A stretch of DNA of 25,586 bases from Bacteroidota bacterium (lineage in GTDB: Bacteria; Bacteroidota; Bacteroidia; Bacteroidales; WCHB1-69). Location: positions 1-25,586 of the forward strand of contig JAEWNB010000171.1 of assembly GCA_023392945.1 (NCBI GenBank). Direction: 5' to 3'. Within the stretch, counting starts at the first letter, position 1. Each line of letters begins with the position of its first letter. Below the pieces are notes generated by a model, which searched no databases, was not told the DNA's origin, and was given only the letters and a program-made list of their open reading frames with translations. Positions 1 to 7,513 of the stretch are shown here, in pieces. Made by a program: the position numbers and the translations under genes.

Positions 1-390
1 GGCGGATTGCTTCTCTATTTAATCCTACTTTTTATTATGCCTGATGACAGGCAACCTCTGAATGAAAAAAAGTCCGAAAGTCATAGTGGCGATTTTGTGG
101 TCGATGACAAAGGAAATGTTGGAACAGCTACTGAATATGTTGAAAAAGATAAGGATATTCCTGAAACGGAAAAGGCAGCTGTTGAAGAAGAACCATCTAC
201 TCACTCGGATAAGAAAAAAAATAATGTGGTTGCAGGAACCATTATTGGCATACTGCTGATAGGAGTTGGGGTTGTTATTCTATTTTCGAAATTATTTTCA
301 TTTTGCTGGACACAGTATTTTTTCCCTGTCCTATTGGTTGTGACAGGAATTATATTGATGGCTTTTAGTGTTAAACCTAAAAAGAATTAA
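1..390 (+). CDS. PspC-domain membrane protein, C-terminal part (5' end outside window)
   Basis: The frame is open from the first base, so the gene begins upstream of the window. The first visible residues (GGLLLYLILLFIMP) match the end of a PspC domain, whose membrane helix typically ends in a Y-L-I-L-hydrophobic-P pattern. A charged, probably cytoplasmic linker of about 55 residues follows, then two hydrophobic segments (about visible residues 76-95 and 103-121) like the LiaI/LiaF-type membrane region. The stop is 2 bases before the next ATG, so the two genes are almost certainly co-transcribed. PspC proteins belong to envelope-stress responses; in Bacteroidota they often sit with LiaF-like proteins (family knowledge). 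The exact role here is inferred. Confidence 0.75.
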   Translation, partial: GGLLLYLILLFIMPDDRQPLNEKKSESHSGDFVVDDKGNVGTATEYVEKDKDIPETEKAAVEEEPSTHSDKKKNNVVAGTIIGILLIGVGVVILFSKLFSFCWTQYFFPVLLVVTGIILMAFSVKPKKN

Positions 391-392
391 TT

Positions 393-1274
393 ATGAGAAA
401 TAAAATTATTTGGGGTCTCTTGTTAATAGTAGTAGGAGTCCTCTGGTTATTGAAAATATTGTCTGTAATCTCTTTTTCGTGGTGCGATTTTATTCATTTA
501 TGGCCTCTTATTTTAGTCTGGATTGGAATCAGCTTTTTGCCGATCCATGATGGATTTAAAATTTTGTTGGATGTAATTGCCATGGCAATAGGGGTGGTTA
601 TACTCTTGACGCCATCACAATCAAGTTGTTATTATAATTCAAAATCATCTAAATATGAGAAGAGTTTGGAACTCGTGTCTCATGCAAATGATGATTATTC
701 TACTGCTGAGCTAAAACTTAATGCAGGCGCGGGAAAACTTGTTTTTGTCTCAGGTAGTATGCTTGTGGATATAGTAGGAGTTGATAATGATGATGTTAGA
801 ATGGAAGTTGAAAAGAATGTTTCCGAAAAAGATGTCGATATTGATATGTATATTGTTCCGATGGCTGCCCGTGCAAAACAGGGACCTTTTGAAGTGAGTC
901 TTAGTCCCATTCCTGTTTGGGATATCGAATTAAACCTTGGAGCAAGCCAGAATGATATTGACCTCTCTCCCTTTAAGGTGGAAAATCTTGAAATTTCCTG
1001 TGGAGCTTCTGATGTGAAACTCAGGGTGGGGGATGCCTATCCAAAAGTGAATGTTGATCTTAACAGCGGAGCCTCTTCGTTCAAAATTGAAGTTCCTAAA
1101 TCAATGAATTGTATTATAGAGAATGAATCTGCACTTTCTAATGTCAATTTTACAGGTTTTACTAAAATGGATAATGATTTATATCAATATCTCTCAACTG
1201 ATTCTTTAAATAAAGGTACTGTCACTATTCATATTGAATCAGGGGTTTCCAGTTTTGATGTTGTAAACTATTAA
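393..1274 (+). CDS. LiaF-like membrane protein with C-terminal beta-solenoid (toast-rack) domain
   Basis: This 293-residue protein has three hydrophobic segments near the N-terminus (about residues 5-21, 35-50 and 55-73) followed by a soluble domain of about 210 residues. The soluble part carries a repeated short motif, LNAGAG (109-114), LNLGAS (180-185), ISCGAS (201-206), LNSGAS (223-228) and IESGVS (281-286). These are spaced like the rungs of the beta-solenoid found in LiaF C-terminal and DUF4097-type adhesin domains. It starts 2 bases after the PspC-domain gene and probably shares its transcript. In Firmicutes LiaF restrains an envelope-stress two-component system; Bacteroidota homologues are mostly uncharacterised. 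No kinase or regulator gene lies downstream, although one could lie upstream of the window. Confidence 0.75.
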   Translation: MRNKIIWGLLLIVVGVLWLLKILSVISFSWCDFIHLWPLILVWIGISFLPIHDGFKILLDVIAMAIGVVILLTPSQSSCYYNSKSSKYEKSLELVSHANDDYSTAELKLNAGAGKLVFVSGSMLVDIVGVDNDDVRMEVEKNVSEKDVDIDMYIVPMAARAKQGPFEVSLSPIPVWDIELNLGASQNDIDLSPFKVENLEISCGASDVKLRVGDAYPKVNVDLNSGASSFKIEVPKSMNCIIENESALSNVNFTGFTKMDNDLYQYLSTDSLNKGTVTIHIESGVSSFDVVNY

Positions 1275-1329
1275 GGAGTATTCATTCCTATTTTCTGTTT
1301 TATATATAAATAATTAATTCTCAAAATAT

Positions 1330-3150
1330 ATGAGCTTAACTTTAATTGAAAAAATTATTGCAAACCACTCCGGAAAAACGAGTGTAAAACCCGGTGATAT
1401 TGTTGATGTTTTTATTGATTGTCGGGTCGCCCGTGATTTCGGTGGTGCAAATGTGGTGAAAAATTTATTAGATAATAATCTAAAAGTAGATGATCCATCC
1501 AAAACTTATTTTACTTTTGACTGCAATCCTGGTGGTTCTGATCAAAAATATGCACAAAATCAACATTTGTGTCGTCAGTTTGCACGCGAAAATGATATTC
1601 ATGTTTTTGATATCAATAATGGTATCGGTACTCATAGTGCTATTGACCTGGGGTTGGCCTATTCCGGCAGTACCTTTGTCTCTACTGATTCACATGCCAA
1701 TATAATGGGTGCCATTGGTTGTTTTGGGCAAGGAATGGGAGATCAAGACATTGCTGCTGCATGGGCTAATGGCTCTGTTTGGTTCAAAGTGCCTGCTTCA
1801 GTAAAACTGAATTTTGAAGGCGAATTAGATGAAGAGGTTACTGCTAAGGATTTTGTTCTTAATCTTTTGCAAATTTTTGGAGCTAATAAATTATTGGGCT
1901 ATTCGGTCGAGTTATACGGCCTGGCAATTGACAAATTGACGTTGGATGAAAGAATTACTATTGCCTCAATGGCAACTGAGATGGGGGCAATTATTTTATT
2001 TTTTACTCCTACTAATTCCATTATGGAGGAATTGAAACTTTTGAGTGGCAAATCTCATCAGATTGTCTCTGCCGAAAAGGATGCTCATTATGAATTTGAA
2101 ATGACTATCGATGTTACTAAGTTCGGCACTATGGTTGCCCAACCGGGACATCCCGAAGACGATATTCCGATATCTTCTGTGAATGGAACTAAAATCGATT
2201 CTGCTTTTATTGGCAGCTGTACGAATGGAAGAATTGAGGATTTGCGCGTTGCTGCCGAAATTCTTAGAGGAAGAAAAGTGGCACCCGGAGTGGTCTTGAA
2301 AATTGTCCCTTCTACTGACAGAGTTTGGAAACAGGCCTTGGATGAAGGACTTATTACAATTTTTAAGGAAGCCGGAGCATTGGTTTCCAATGCAGGATGT
2401 GCAGGTTGTGCTGCAGGACAAGTGGGTCAGAACGGACCTGAAGAAGTGACCATATCTACCGGAAATCGAAACTTTTCCGGAAAACAAGGAAAAGGGCTCG
2501 TTTATTTGGCATCTCCCGCAACTGTCGCTGCCTCTGCTGTTGCTGGTTGTATAACGAGTGAGTATTCAATTCCATCTGAAGCAGCTTCTTTCAATAAAAC
2601 AGGAAAATTTAATACTGTAACTGCTGCAGATGTTCATAAAAAATCTGATGATAAACCTATTGTTGTTGAAGGACGCGTCTGGATTATTGACAGAGATAAT
2701 ATTGATACCGATATGATTTTCCACAACCGCTACCTTACTATTACTAATATTGAAGAGATGGGACAATATACGTTCGATAATTTGAAAGGATTTGAAGATT
2801 TTGCCAAAAAAGCGCAAAAAGGAGATATCATAATTACTTCCAAGAATTTCGGAGCGGGAAGTTCTCGTCAACAAGCCGTTGATTGCTTTATATCTTTAGG
2901 AATATCCGCAATTTTGGCCCAATCTTATGGCGCAATCTATGAACGTAATGCCATAAATGCTGCTATGCCTATTCTGACTTATTTACCGGAGCATTTAATT
3001 AAAGCGGATGTATGCGATGGGGATATATTGAGAGTCAATTTTGAAACCGGCGAACTTACCAATCTTTCTAAAAACAAATCTGTTATTATTTTCCCTTTTT
3101 ATGATGCCCAAATGGCTATTTATAAAAAAGGAGGACTCTTGGGAAATTAA
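1330..3150 (+). CDS. Aconitase / 3-isopropylmalate dehydratase superfamily, large and small domains in one chain
   Basis: This 606-residue hydro-lyase has the catalytic [4Fe-4S] domains first and the swivel domain last. Residues that fit the family are STDSH (118-122), the first cluster cysteine in GSCTNGR (Cys297), and the pair in NAGCAGC (Cys357 and Cys360). The swivel domain starts near 447, with NIDTD (457-461) and the substrate loop GAGSSRQQA (508-516). The usual form of that loop is SSRE, so Gln replaces Glu here. Classical LeuC and LeuD are two separate proteins, and AcnA is near 890 residues with the domains in another arrangement. The length and cysteine pattern therefore point to the fused LeuCD-like group. 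The substrate (isopropylmalate, citrate, homocitrate or a dimethylmalate-type acid) cannot be read from sequence. No leu or TCA-cycle genes are adjacent. Confidence 0.85.
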   Translation: MSLTLIEKIIANHSGKTSVKPGDIVDVFIDCRVARDFGGANVVKNLLDNNLKVDDPSKTYFTFDCNPGGSDQKYAQNQHLCRQFARENDIHVFDINNGIGTHSAIDLGLAYSGSTFVSTDSHANIMGAIGCFGQGMGDQDIAAAWANGSVWFKVPASVKLNFEGELDEEVTAKDFVLNLLQIFGANKLLGYSVELYGLAIDKLTLDERITIASMATEMGAIILFFTPTNSIMEELKLLSGKSHQIVSAEKDAHYEFEMTIDVTKFGTMVAQPGHPEDDIPISSVNGTKIDSAFIGSCTNGRIEDLRVAAEILRGRKVAPGVVLKIVPSTDRVWKQALDEGLITIFKEAGALVSNAGCAGCAAGQVGQNGPEEVTISTGNRNFSGKQGKGLVYLASPATVAASAVAGCITSEYSIPSEAASFNKTGKFNTVTAADVHKKSDDKPIVVEGRVWIIDRDNIDTDMIFHNRYLTITNIEEMGQYTFDNLKGFEDFAKKAQKGDIIITSKNFGAGSSRQQAVDCFISLGISAILAQSYGAIYERNAINAAMPILTYLPEHLIKADVCDGDILRVNFETGELTNLSKNKSVIIFPFYDAQMAIYKKGGLLGN

Positions 3151-3173
3151 ATTTCCCTCTTTTTTGTTTTTTT
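3141..3173 (+). terminator. Terminator overlapping the stop codon of the hydro-lyase gene
   Basis: GGGAAAT (3141-3147) pairs with ATTTCCC (3151-3157) and the three-base loop is the TAA stop codon itself. A T-rich tract (TCTTTTTTGTTTTTTT) follows directly. Stem plus T tract is the form of an intrinsic terminator. Confidence 0.65.
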
Positions 3174-3314
3174 ACCTTGTTGATAATCCTTGGTAATTAG
3201 TTGCTTATAATATTTTGCATCTTATTATATAGAAAAATAAAACTTCTATACTATTTGATATTTTCTTCCGTTATCATTAGAGCAAACCAAAATAATATAC
3301 ACACATAATTGCCT

Positions 3315-3464
3315 ATGGAAAAAAATCTTACTATTTTTAAACGTACGAAAACAACCAAAACAGAACTCCCAAGAAAAAATATCATCGACGCACTTCTTAA
3401 TTATTCAAAGTCGGTGGAAGTTGTCAAGAATAAATTCGGCGTATTTGTTTTGGTAAATAACTAA
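3315..3464 (+). CDS. Small basic protein of 49 residues, unknown function
   Basis: An ATG at 3315 opens a 49-codon frame ending in TAA. The product begins MEKNLTIFKRTKTTKTE, is rich in Lys and Thr in its first half, and ends in a hydrophobic, probably beta-forming tail (KFGVFVLVNN). It has no signal peptide and no membrane helix. It lies alone between two gene blocks and is followed 11 bases later by a textbook terminator, which argues that it is a transcribed unit rather than chance. The codon choice and the polar/hydrophobic layout look protein-like. Short conserved Bacteroidota proteins of this general kind are common, but I cannot name a family. A small RNA in the same place is the main alternative. 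Confidence 0.6.
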   Translation: MEKNLTIFKRTKTTKTELPRKNIIDALLNYSKSVEVVKNKFGVFVLVNN

Positions 3465-3475
3465 ACAAAGTTTCG

Positions 3476-3502
3476 GGCTCATTTTCAGAATGAGCCTTTT
3501 TT
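3476..3502 (+). terminator. Intrinsic terminator after the 49-residue gene
   Basis: GGCTCATT (3476-3483) and AATGAGCC (3489-3496) form a perfect 8-bp stem with a 5-base loop, followed by TTTTTT. On the other strand the stem is not followed by a T run, so it mainly serves the + strand gene and not sufB, which converges on it. Confidence 0.85.
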
Positions 3503-3520
3503 ATTTTCTAAGTCTTTATA

Positions 3521-4960
3521 TTAGCCAACAGAACCTTCCAAACTAACGGACAACAATTTTTGAGCTTCTACAGCAAATTCCATAGGAAGTTTATTTAAGA
3601 CATCCTTGGCATACCCATTGACAATAAGGCTTATAGCACTTTCTTTGTCAATGCCGCGCTGTTGGCAATAGAATAGTTGTTCTTCAGAAATTTTGGAAGT
3701 TGTAGCTTCATGTTCAAGAACAGAACTCTTATTATTACATTCAATAAAAGGCCAAGTATGGGCACCACATTGGTCTCCCATAAGGAGAGAATCGCATTGA
3801 GAAAAATTTCTGGCGTTGGTCGCTTTCTTGGCAACTTTGACCATCCCGCGATAGCTGTTTTGGCTTTTACCTGCAGAAATACCTTTCGATACAATCAGGC
3901 TTTTAGTATTTTTTCCCAAGTGAATCATTTTAGTTCCTGTATCGGCCTGCTGGAAGTTATTTGTTACCGCTACCGAATAAAACTCACCCGAAGAATTGTC
4001 GCCCTGTAAAACGCAACTTGGATATTTCCAGGTAACAGCAGAACCAGTTTCAACCTGTGTCCAAGAAATTTTGGCATTATCACCTTTGCAAATTCCTCTT
4101 TTAGTGACCAGATTATAAATTCCGCCATTGCCGTTTTTATCACCCGGGTACCAATTTTGGACAGTAGAATATTTTACCTCTGCATCCTTCATCACTACAA
4201 TTTCTACAACAGCAGCATGTAGTTGGTTCTCATCTCGTTGAGGAGCTGTACATCCTTCCATATAACTTACATATGCACCTTCATCGGCAATAAGCAAAGT
4301 TCTTTCAAATTGCCCGGTATTAGCAGCATTTATTCTGAAATAAGTGGATAATTCAATAGGACAGCGGACCCCTTTTGGGATGTAACAGAAAGAGCCTTCG
4401 CTAAATACTGCCGAATTGAGAGCAGCATAAAAATTATCGCTTGCAGGGACAACTGACCCAAGATATTGCTTTACAATATCAGGATGTTTTTTAACTGCCT
4501 CTCCAAAAGAACAAAAAATGATTCCTTCTTTTTCAAGAGTATCAGAAAAAGTAGTTTTAACCGAAACAGAATCAATAACTGCATCAACGGCAACTCCGGC
4601 AAGTTGCTTTTGTTCATGAAGTGAAATCCCAAGTTTGTTAAAAGTAGCCACTAACTCAGGGTCAACCTCATCCATGCTTTTAAGATTTTCTTTCTTCTTT
4701 GGTATTGCTAAATAAATGATATCCTGATAATCAGGTCTTTTGAAATCAAGGTGAGCCCAATAGGGTTCAGTCATTGTAATCCATTTGCGATAGGCTTTGA
4801 GTCTGAAATCCAACAGCCATTCGGGTTCCTCTTTACGTTTGGAAATTTTTCGGATAATATCTTCATTAATTCCTTTAGGGAATTCTTCGACATCAATATC
4901 GGATACAAATCCGTATTTATAATCTCCTGAAGTTATGTCTTTAATTATGTCGTTTGCCAT
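3521..4960 (-). CDS. sufB: Fe-S cluster assembly scaffold protein SufB
   Basis: SufB forms the SufBC2D scaffold on which Fe-S clusters are built in the cytoplasm from sulfur supplied by SufS. The 479 residues are close to the usual 470-495. The N-terminal helical part is followed by the long beta-helix core. Family marks include YIPKGVRCPIELSTYFRIN (193-211), YMEGCTAP (233-240), and the C-terminal GDQCGAH with Cys398, which matches the essential acceptor cysteine (Cys405 in E. coli). The downstream EEQLFYC segment contains the conserved acidic residue. It is the last gene of a pdxJ-trxB-sufB series, with 44 bases between the trxB stop and its ATG. No sufC, sufD or sufS follows; the next gene is convergent, so the partners must be elsewhere. 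Confidence 0.95.
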   Translation of the reverse strand: MANDIIKDITSGDYKYGFVSDIDVEEFPKGINEDIIRKISKRKEEPEWLLDFRLKAYRKWITMTEPYWAHLDFKRPDYQDIIYLAIPKKKENLKSMDEVDPELVATFNKLGISLHEQKQLAGVAVDAVIDSVSVKTTFSDTLEKEGIIFCSFGEAVKKHPDIVKQYLGSVVPASDNFYAALNSAVFSEGSFCYIPKGVRCPIELSTYFRINAANTGQFERTLLIADEGAYVSYMEGCTAPQRDENQLHAAVVEIVVMKDAEVKYSTVQNWYPGDKNGNGGIYNLVTKRGICKGDNAKISWTQVETGSAVTWKYPSCVLQGDNSSGEFYSVAVTNNFQQADTGTKMIHLGKNTKSLIVSKGISAGKSQNSYRGMVKVAKKATNARNFSQCDSLLMGDQCGAHTWPFIECNNKSSVLEHEATTSKISEEQLFYCQQRGIDKESAISLIVNGYAKDVLNKLPMEFAVEAQKLLSVSLEGSVG

Positions 4961-5004
4961 TGCTAATGAATTGATGGTTTAATGATAGTGACAATTTTTT
5001 ATAA

Positions 5005-5940
5005 TCAGGAAAGGAATCGGGCAGCTTCAATAGCTGCAGTGCATCCTGAAGCGGCAGCAGTAATAGCCTGACGGTAATTGGGATCCTGCACGTCTCCGGC
5101 AGCAAATACACCAGGTATTGCGGTCATTGGAGTTCCCGGGATGGTTATAATATAACCCTGGTCATCAAGATCAAGCTGGCATTTAAAGAGTTCTGTTTCC
5201 GGAGTAATTCCGATAGCAATAAAAATACCGTCAACAGGAATGACACTTTCGGAATTATCAATTTTATTGGTTATCATCAGCCCGGTTACTTTTTTTATAA
5301 AACCACTTTGTTCTCCTAATATTTCTTTAGGAATACTATTCCATATTACTTCAATATTGGGAGTATTGAAAACGCGTTGTTGATATGAATGAGAGCCCCG
5401 AAGAGCATCACGCCTGTGAATGATAAAAACCTTCCGGCAAATTTTAGAGAGATAGAGTGCATCCTCCAGCGCTGTGTCACCACCACCGATTACTGCAACA
5501 TCTTTTCCTTTAAAAAAAGCACCATCACAAGTGGCACATGTTGATACACCGAATCCCCTGTATTTTGTTTCGCTTTCCATTCCCAGCCAACGGGCTGTTG
5601 CACCTGTTGCAATAATCAATGTTTCTGCTTCAATTACGGTGCCGTCATCAATGGTGCAAACAAAAGGTCGTTTAGAGAGATCAACTTTATTAACAAGACC
5701 TCTTCTGATATCTGTTCCCAATCTGGAAGCTTGTTCACGTAAGTCCTCCATAATGCCCAATCCTGATTTTCCTTCCGGATAGCCGGGAAAATTATCCACT
5801 TTCTCAGGGAGTGTCAATTGTCCCCCGGGTTGATAACCGGCAATAATGACAGGATTAAGTCCTGCTCTAGATGCATATATACCGGCAGTGTAGCCGGCAG
5901 GTCCTGACCCAATAATCAGACATTTTAGTTTCTCAGTCAT
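5005..5940 (-). CDS. trxB: Thioredoxin-disulfide reductase
   Basis: TrxB passes electrons from NADPH through FAD and a redox-active disulfide to thioredoxin. The 311 residues match the usual length. Visible marks are the FAD dinucleotide motif GSGPAGYTAG (11-20), the redox disulfide CATC (135-138), the NADPH-domain motif IGGGDTALEDA (151-161) with HRRDALR (175-181), and the second FAD motif GVFAAGDV (277-284). The ATG at 5940 was chosen because the protein then starts MTEKLKCLIIGSG. An in-frame ATG eight codons upstream lies on a candidate -7 promoter element. The gene is 53 bases downstream of pdxJ, so it may be read both from the pdxJ transcript and from its own promoter. Confidence 0.95.
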   Translation of the reverse strand: MTEKLKCLIIGSGPAGYTAGIYASRAGLNPVIIAGYQPGGQLTLPEKVDNFPGYPEGKSGLGIMEDLREQASRLGTDIRRGLVNKVDLSKRPFVCTIDDGTVIEAETLIIATGATARWLGMESETKYRGFGVSTCATCDGAFFKGKDVAVIGGGDTALEDALYLSKICRKVFIIHRRDALRGSHSYQQRVFNTPNIEVIWNSIPKEILGEQSGFIKKVTGLMITNKIDNSESVIPVDGIFIAIGITPETELFKCQLDLDDQGYIITIPGTPMTAIPGVFAAGDVQDPNYRQAITAAASGCTAAIEAARFLS

Positions 5941-5961
5941 ATTGATTCTTTTATAATGATG

Positions 5962-5969
5962 CAAAAATA
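5962..5969 (-). promoter_or_regulatory. Candidate -7 element before trxB
   Basis: On the minus strand this reads TATTTTTG, an exact match to the Bacteroidota -7 consensus TAnnTTTG, about 21 bases before the chosen trxB ATG. No good -33 TTG was seen at the right distance. The motif also arises by chance in AT-rich DNA. Confidence 0.4.
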
Positions 5970-5993
5970 ATGAAGTTTAAACAAATTCAGAAT

Positions 5994-6713
5994 CTAAAAG
6001 TTTAGTTCTGTCAAATATCTTCCTATGGTTTCTTCCAATCCGTAATAAAGAGCATCGCAAATAAGAGCATGACCGATGGAAACTTCCATTAATCCCGGAA
6101 TGTTTTGTGCAAAATATTTTAAATTCACCAAAGAAAGATCATGTCCGGCATTTAAGCCAATTTGTTGTTTCATGGCTTCTTCGGCTGCGATGCGATAAGG
6201 TTTGATGGCCAACTCAGGGTTTTCGGGATATTTAGAGGCATAACTTTCAGTGTATAGCTCCACTCGGTCTGTTCCGGTAAATTTGGCATGCTTTATCATA
6301 TTAGGATCGGGGTTCACAAATATGGAAGTTCTAATACCGGCATTTTTGAACATAGAGATTATTTTTGTCAGATAGTCCTGATAAAGAATGGTATCCCAGC
6401 CGTTGTTGGAAGTAAGAACATCATGAGCATCCGGGACAAGGGTTACCTGGGCGGGTTTGACCCTTAAAACCAAATCAATAAAAGAATCAGTGGGATTCCC
6501 CTCGATATTAAATTCTGTAGATACTACTTGTTTTAAATCAAGAACATCCTGATACTTAATATGTCTTCCATCGGGACGTGGATGCACTGTAATTCCTTGT
6601 GCTCCAAATTTTTCACAATCAAGGGCAACTTGAACTATGTTGGGCATGTCGCCACCTCTGGCATTTCGGATTGTAGCAATCTTATTGATGTTTACGCTCA
6701 ATCTTGTCTTCAT
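5994..6713 (-). CDS. pdxJ: Pyridoxine 5'-phosphate synthase
   Basis: PdxJ condenses 1-deoxyxylulose 5-phosphate with 3-amino-2-oxopropyl phosphate to make pyridoxine 5'-phosphate, the last ring-forming step of the DXP-dependent vitamin B6 route. The 239 residues match the family length for this TIM-barrel enzyme. Recognisable segments are VNINKIATIRNARGG (7-21), TVHPRPDGRHI (42-52) with the catalytic His44, IEGNP (70-74) with the catalytic Glu71, and NAGHDL (188-193) with the third active-site residue His191. It is the first gene of the pdxJ-trxB-sufB series and points away from the tRNA-Leu gene. PLP is the cofactor of the SufS desulfurase, a loose functional link to sufB (inference). Confidence 0.95.
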   Translation of the reverse strand: MKTRLSVNINKIATIRNARGGDMPNIVQVALDCEKFGAQGITVHPRPDGRHIKYQDVLDLKQVVSTEFNIEGNPTDSFIDLVLRVKPAQVTLVPDAHDVLTSNNGWDTILYQDYLTKIISMFKNAGIRTSIFVNPDPNMIKHAKFTGTDRVELYTESYASKYPENPELAIKPYRIAAEEAMKQQIGLNAGHDLSLVNLKYFAQNIPGLMEVSIGHALICDALYYGLEETIGRYLTELNF

Positions 6714-6757
6714 AATAGTCTGATTTATTTGTTATTCAATGAATCTTTGAACTAAAA

Positions 6758-6765
6758 CAAAAGTA
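6758..6765 (-). promoter_or_regulatory. Candidate -7 element before pdxJ
   Basis: The minus strand reads TACTTTTG, an exact TAnnTTTG match, about 44 bases before the pdxJ ATG and at the expected place for the promoter of the pdxJ-trxB-sufB series. The -33 region is not convincing. Confidence 0.45.
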
Positions 6766-6803
6766 CATTATTTTTTTATAATTTTTATTATCGACTTTTT
6801 TAT

Positions 6804-6811
6804 TATTTTTG
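6804..6811 (+). promoter_or_regulatory. Candidate -7 element for tRNA-Leu
   Basis: TATTTTTG matches TAnnTTTG and ends 13 bases before the first base of the mature tRNA, leaving room for a short 5' leader. The upstream 20-30 bases are T-rich without a clear TTG. Confidence 0.45.
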
Positions 6812-6824
6812 CGGCTTCTTAAGC

Positions 6825-6906
6825 GCCCGGGTGGCGGAATGGTAGACGCGCTACATTCAGGTTGTAGTGTCCTCAGGATGTGCAAGTTCGAGTCTTGTCC
6901 CGGGTA
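6825..6906 (+). tRNA. tRNA-Leu, anticodon CAG
   Basis: The sequence folds into a class II tRNA. The acceptor stem GCCCGGG pairs with CCCGGGT (G-U closing pair). The D-arm region GGCGGAATGGTAGACGC is typical of tRNA-Leu. The anticodon stem is CTACA/TGTAG around the loop TTCAGGT, giving CAG. There is a long variable arm with stem TCC/GGA, and a T arm GCAAG-TTCGAGT-CTTGT. The discriminator base is A at 6906. The genome continues CCG, so the 3' CCA is not encoded and must be added by tRNA nucleotidyltransferase. Confidence 0.95.
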
Positions 6907-6914
6907 CCGCTGAA

Positions 6915-6947
6915 AAAAAACCGATTAATAAATTTAATCGGTTTTTT
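6915..6947. terminator. Bidirectional terminator between tRNA-Leu and the lipoprotein gene
   Basis: CCGATTAA (6921-6928) pairs with TTAATCGG (6934-6941), extended by A and T runs on both sides. A T run follows the stem on either strand, so it can end both the tRNA transcript (+) and the convergent lipoprotein transcript (-). Confidence 0.85.
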
Positions 6948-6976
6948 CTTTTTATTAAAATTAATTTTATTCTCTT

Positions 6977-7399
6977 TTAGTAGATATAAAGTATCTGATA
7001 ATTGCCGATGTTTAATAGTACCCGATCTCCTTCAGTTTGTAGGCTCCGAATGTTAAAAGTGACCTCTTTGGTAATGTAGGCTGCACATAATTCATTGTTT
7101 TGTAATGATAACCGTAATCTACGCTGTGGAGGATATGATTCCATCAGATATCCTGAGTCAACAAGTTCTATTTCCCAACTGCTTCCGCTGCAACCACTGG
7201 CACTAAATTTTATTTTTAAACAGTCTCCAACAAGGGTAACACTGTCAATAGTCAATGGATCATTGGGATAAGAACTGTATGCCTGAGCACTGATGACGGG
7301 CGCTTTTGTGCAATTGTATAAATTGATATCGTTGTGATTGCACGAGGTAAAAAGGATGCCAATCATCATAATTACTGAAAATAGTATTGTTTTTTTCAT
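6977..7399 (-). CDS. Small putative lipoprotein, unknown function
   Basis: This 140-residue protein starts with a lipoprotein-type signal: MKK, a hydrophobic stretch and the lipobox-like LFTSC, with Cys20 as the candidate lipidated residue. The mature part has further cysteines (Cys30, Cys60, Cys70, Cys105) that could form disulfides outside the cytoplasm. It is mostly predicted beta strand, with a repeated alternation of polar and hydrophobic residues near the end (FNIRSLQTEGDRVLLNIGNY). I do not recognise a domain. It probably sits on the inner leaflet of the outer membrane or on the periplasmic side (inference). It has its own candidate promoter, and its 3' end meets the bidirectional terminator, so it appears to be a single-gene unit. 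Confidence 0.75.
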   Translation of the reverse strand: MKKTILFSVIMMIGILFTSCNHNDINLYNCTKAPVISAQAYSSYPNDPLTIDSVTLVGDCLKIKFSASGCSGSSWEIELVDSGYLMESYPPQRRLRLSLQNNELCAAYITKEVTFNIRSLQTEGDRVLLNIGNYQILYIY

Positions 7400-7483
7400 G
7401 GTTTACTCGATTTATATTTGCTGTTTATTTTTTTAATTGTTTGTAATACAATTACCTATGCATTGTTGCATGTTTTTATGATG

Positions 7484-7491
7484 CAAATATA
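7484..7491 (-). promoter_or_regulatory. Candidate -7 element before the small lipoprotein gene
   Basis: The minus strand reads TATATTTG, an exact TAnnTTTG match, 84 bases before the ATG. The leader it would produce contains a short ATGCA/TGCAT inverted repeat at 7458-7471. No -33 partner was found. Confidence 0.35.
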
Positions 7492-7513
7492 ATATTGATT
7501 TATAAAAATAGTA

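Noticed and set aside
1996..2487. A 163-codon frame antisense to the hydro-lyase gene
   Set aside because: The sense frame has strong family motifs across this span, and the antisense product has no recognisable domain.
5941..5964. Upstream ATG for trxB (MHHYKRIN start)
   Set aside because: The codon overlaps a candidate -7 promoter element, and TrxB proteins normally begin just before the FAD motif.
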